Below are positions 61,834 to 64,000 of a stretch of 64,000 bases of DNA, piece by piece (the first letter of the stretch is position 1; the number at the start of each line of letters is the position of its first letter). Below the pieces are notes generated by a model. That model did no database searches, had not been told where the DNA came from, and worked only from the letters and a program-made list of their open reading frames with translations. The stretch is from Austwickia sp. (lineage in GTDB: Bacteria; Actinomycetota; Actinomycetes; Actinomycetales; Dermatophilaceae). Position numbers and translations under genes: made by a program. The stretch lies in contig CP064985.1 of NCBI GenBank assembly GCA_016699675.1, positions 2,046,001-2,110,000 on the forward strand, read 5' to 3'.

Positions 61834-64000
61834 TTGCCCACCTGCAGGATGCCGTGCGCGCCGCGTTCGGCGTCCACCATGAGGTGGGACACGAACGGAT
61901 AGTGGCCCGCCTGGGTGGGCACCATCTCAACGAAGCCGCCCTGGGCCGCCAGCAGGCCCAGGGCCTGGGACCCCGCCGTGCCCGGCGTACCGGCTCCGCC
62001 CGGCGCACCCGCGGATCCCTCCCCAGCCGCGCGGCCCTCGCGTAGCAGGTAGCGGCCCTCGAGATAGACCGTGTCGAACTGACCACCGACCACGTGGAAG
62101 CTGCTCGCCCGGTTCGGCCCGGCGTCGAGCACCCAGAACCGCACCCGCTCCCCGACGCGCGCCGTGAGCGGCCGGGTATCGTACTGGTTCGCGATCCCGT
62201 TGAACGTCACCGCGCTCGGGCGCTCCGCCGACACCGCCGCCGCGTCCACCTCGCGCGCGGTGGTGCCGTCGCCGTCGACGTACGCCTCGGACTGCACCAG
62301 CACGTAGCTGTGCGCCACCGGCGCCAACCCGTCCGGCTCGATGACCACCGCGCCGAACATCCCCGCCGCGATGTGCGCGGACATGGGCATGGTCGAGCAG
62401 TGGTACATCCAGATCCCCGACCGCTTCGCCGTGAACGTGTAGACCAGCGATTGCGCCGGCGGGATCGTCCGCATCGGCTCATCGGGGGCGATGTCGCCGG
62501 CATGGAAGTCGATCGAGTGGCCCATCGTGCCGTGGTTGACGAGGGTGACCTCGAAGGTGTCGCCGACGCGCCCGTGCAGGACCGGTCCCGGGACCGATCC
62601 GTTGTAGGTCCACCGCTTCTGCTTGACCCCCGGCGCGATCTCGAGTTCGACCTCCTCGACGGTCAGCGTCACCTTCCGCACCCGGTCGGGGGTGAGCGGC
62701 GGAAGCTCGGCGGGGACGGCGCGGAAGTCCGCCGGTGGGGCCTGGCCGAGCCGTACGCCGGGTGTGCTCGCTCCCGCGCCCGGCGTACCGCCCATTCCCG
62801 CCATGTCATGCGCTGAGCCCGTCGGACCGGGCGTGGCTCCGGCGGAGCCGTCGGGGGCGGCGTCGGCGCCGGTGACCCGGACGGTGAGCACCATGCCCAT
62901 CTGCCGGTGGCCGATGACGCTGCACCAGCCCTGGGTGTCCGCGGCGACGACGCCGACGTCGATGGTCTCGTGCGCGCCGGGGTCCAGCCTCGTGCCGCGC
63001 GTCCCGGAGGAGAAGACCAGGTCGTGAGTCTGCGTCGGGTCGGTATTCGTCAGCTCGACGACCAGCCGGTCGCCCGCGGGCACCTCGATCGTGTCCGGGA
63101 TGAACCGCATCCCCTTGGCCTCGACGCGCGCCGTGGTCGTGTGGCCGGTGGCGGGTACGCCGGGTCGCCGCCCGGCAGCAGCGCCGCCGCCGCCTACCCC
63201 GGAGGCTCCGGCCCCGATCCCCGACGCCCCCGACATCGCGGAGGCCGACCCGACGCCGGCGGAGCTGACGCCGGCGGCCACCGGATCGACCGCGACGCCC
63301 AGCGCCACCGCCAGGACCAGCGCCGACGTCGCCGCGACCAGTTGCCCGGGGGTGCCGATGCCGGGTTGGGGCTCGAGGCGTTCGCGGGGGCCGCTGAGGC
63401 CCTCGGACCGCTCGGCGGCCACCTCGGCCCGGACGCGCAGCGCCGCACGGATCGCGCGCAACGTGGCGACGAGGAAGCCGATCAGCGCGAGCAGGACCAG
63501 CACCGAGCAGGTGACCTTCACCCAGCTCGGCAGCGGCAGCAGGGAGAGCACCAGGCCGACGTTGACGACGATGAGGCGCGCGGCGGCCCACGCGTCGAAG
63601 GCGGCCTGCGCTGCCCGGACGGCCCGGGCGCCCCCGCCGATGACGACCGGCACGAGGTGGGCGAGCGCCCCGCACAGCAGTTGCAGGGCGAACCCGACGA
63701 CGAGGGCCGGGGTGATCACGCCGTACGCCGTGGGCAGGCGCGCCCAGTCGCTCGCGGTGGCCAGGTCGACGGCCACGCCGGCGAGGCTCGCCACGAACCA
63801 GGCCAGGGCGGCGGTGACGGACCAGGTGGCGAAGTACCGGGGCGGGGCCTGTCGCGCCGGCGCCACCAGGGCGCGAGCGGTCCACAGCCAGGCGACGGCG
63901 TACCCCACCAGCCCCGCGAAGGCGACCCAGCGCCACCCGGCGAGGGCACCGGCGACGAGGACGACCAGGGCAGCGAGCAGGGCGGGCAGGCCCTGCCGTG
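61830..64000 (-). CDS. nirK: NirK-like copper nitrite reductase with membrane and cupredoxin domains (5' end outside window)
   Basis: The frame stays open to the right edge, so the N-terminus is missing; more than 720 residues are visible. The first 200 or so form several membrane spans (VVLVAGALAGWRWVAFAGLV, ALVVGFALQLLCGALAHLVP). A plastocyanin-like domain (GMRFIPDTIEVPAGDRLVVE ... CSVIGHRQMGMVL) follows, then a two-domain NirK core. Type 1 Cu ligands are in IWMYHCSTMPMSAHIAAGM. Type 2 Cu and catalytic residues are in GHSIDFHAGD, SSFHVVGGQFD and YPFVSHLMVDA. It probably reduces nitrite to nitric oxide on the outer face, fed through the extra cupredoxin. Confidence 0.83.
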   Translation of the reverse strand, partial: RQGLPALLAALVVLVAGALAGWRWVAFAGLVGYAVAWLWTARALVAPARQAPPRYFATWSVTAALAWFVASLAGVAVDLATASDWARLPTAYGVITPALVVGFALQLLCGALAHLVPVVIGGGARAVRAAQAAFDAWAAARLIVVNVGLVLSLLPLPSWVKVTCSVLVLLALIGFLVATLRAIRAALRVRAEVAAERSEGLSGPRERLEPQPGIGTPGQLVAATSALVLAVALGVAVDPVAAGVSSAGVGSASAMSGASGIGAGASGVGGGGAAAGRRPGVPATGHTTTARVEAKGMRFIPDTIEVPAGDRLVVELTNTDPTQTHDLVFSSGTRGTRLDPGAHETIDVGVVAADTQGWCSVIGHRQMGMVLTVRVTGADAAPDGSAGATPGPTGSAHDMAGMGGTPGAGASTPGVRLGQAPPADFRAVPAELPPLTPDRVRKVTLTVEEVELEIAPGVKQKRWTYNGSVPGPVLHGRVGDTFEVTLVNHGTMGHSIDFHAGDIAPDEPMRTIPPAQSLVYTFTAKRSGIWMYHCSTMPMSAHIAAGMFGAVVIEPDGLAPVAHSYVLVQSEAYVDGDGTTAREVDAAAVSAERPSAVTFNGIANQYDTRPLTARVGERVRFWVLDAGPNRASSFHVVGGQFDTVYLEGRYLLREGRAAGEGSAGAPGGAGTPGTAGSQALGLLAAQGGFVEMVPTQAGHYPFVSHLMVDAERGAHGILQVGN

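Overview
The window is high-GC (roughly 70% or more), densely coded DNA with many GTG starts, 4-base ATGA/GTGA gene overlaps and TANNNT-N7-start leaderless promoters. This points to an actinobacterium. The gene set (inositol use, muropeptide recycling, Cu nitrite reductase, molybdate uptake, 2-hydroxyacyl-CoA dehydratase) suggests a facultative or microaerobic member, perhaps of Micrococcales or Propionibacteriales. Nothing in the sequence fixes the genus.

Layout. 1-6.5 kb: purine-type amidohydrolase (cut by the left edge), PCMT-like methyltransferase, TetR regulator, a frameshifted membrane protein, heme A synthase, a methyltransferase and an acetyltransferase. 6.5-7.2 kb: gene-free DNA with a 21-22 bp repeat array. 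7.2-17.1 kb: a muropeptide/amino-sugar salvage locus. A BadF-type amino-sugar kinase is divergent from an operon of sugar-binding lipoprotein, two permeases, a small repeat ORF, NagZ, an AnmK-MurQ fusion and an RpiR/MurR regulator. Every junction in the operon is a 4-base overlap. 17.2-21 kb: assorted single genes. 22-35 kb: inositol-catabolism genes (transaldolase-family protein, IolD, IolG, a second Gfo/Idh oxidoreductase), with iolG split by a 7.8 kb island at 25.89-33.66 kb. The island holds an IS3 element, a frameshifted IS1380 transposase, a small Cys-rich protein, an XRE regulator plus PDDEXK nuclease pair, a truncated membrane protein and a 5'-truncated IS3 element.

35-44 kb: MFS transporter, PucR regulator and, divergently, an operon for family I CoA-transferase, two 2-hydroxyacyl-CoA dehydratase subunits and the ATP-dependent activator, followed by debris of a duplicated hydrolase. 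44-46.3 kb: alpha/beta hydrolase and a frameshifted MHS-type transporter. 46.3-49.8 kb: palindromic repeats, then a HTH-TOBE regulator with modABC. 49.9-64 kb: HtrA-like protease, RpiB, regulators, SGNH hydrolases, a MerR/aldo-keto reductase pair, ArsC-like protein, EamA transporter, S9 peptidase and a NirK-like multicopper oxidase cut by the right edge.

The most unusual points are the AnmK-MurQ fusion and its repeat-filled operon, the split iolG with its island cargo, the palindromic repeat families (one copy lies inside a reading frame), the hydrolase-debris tail on the dehydratase activator, and seven single-base frameshifts that may be sequencing errors.
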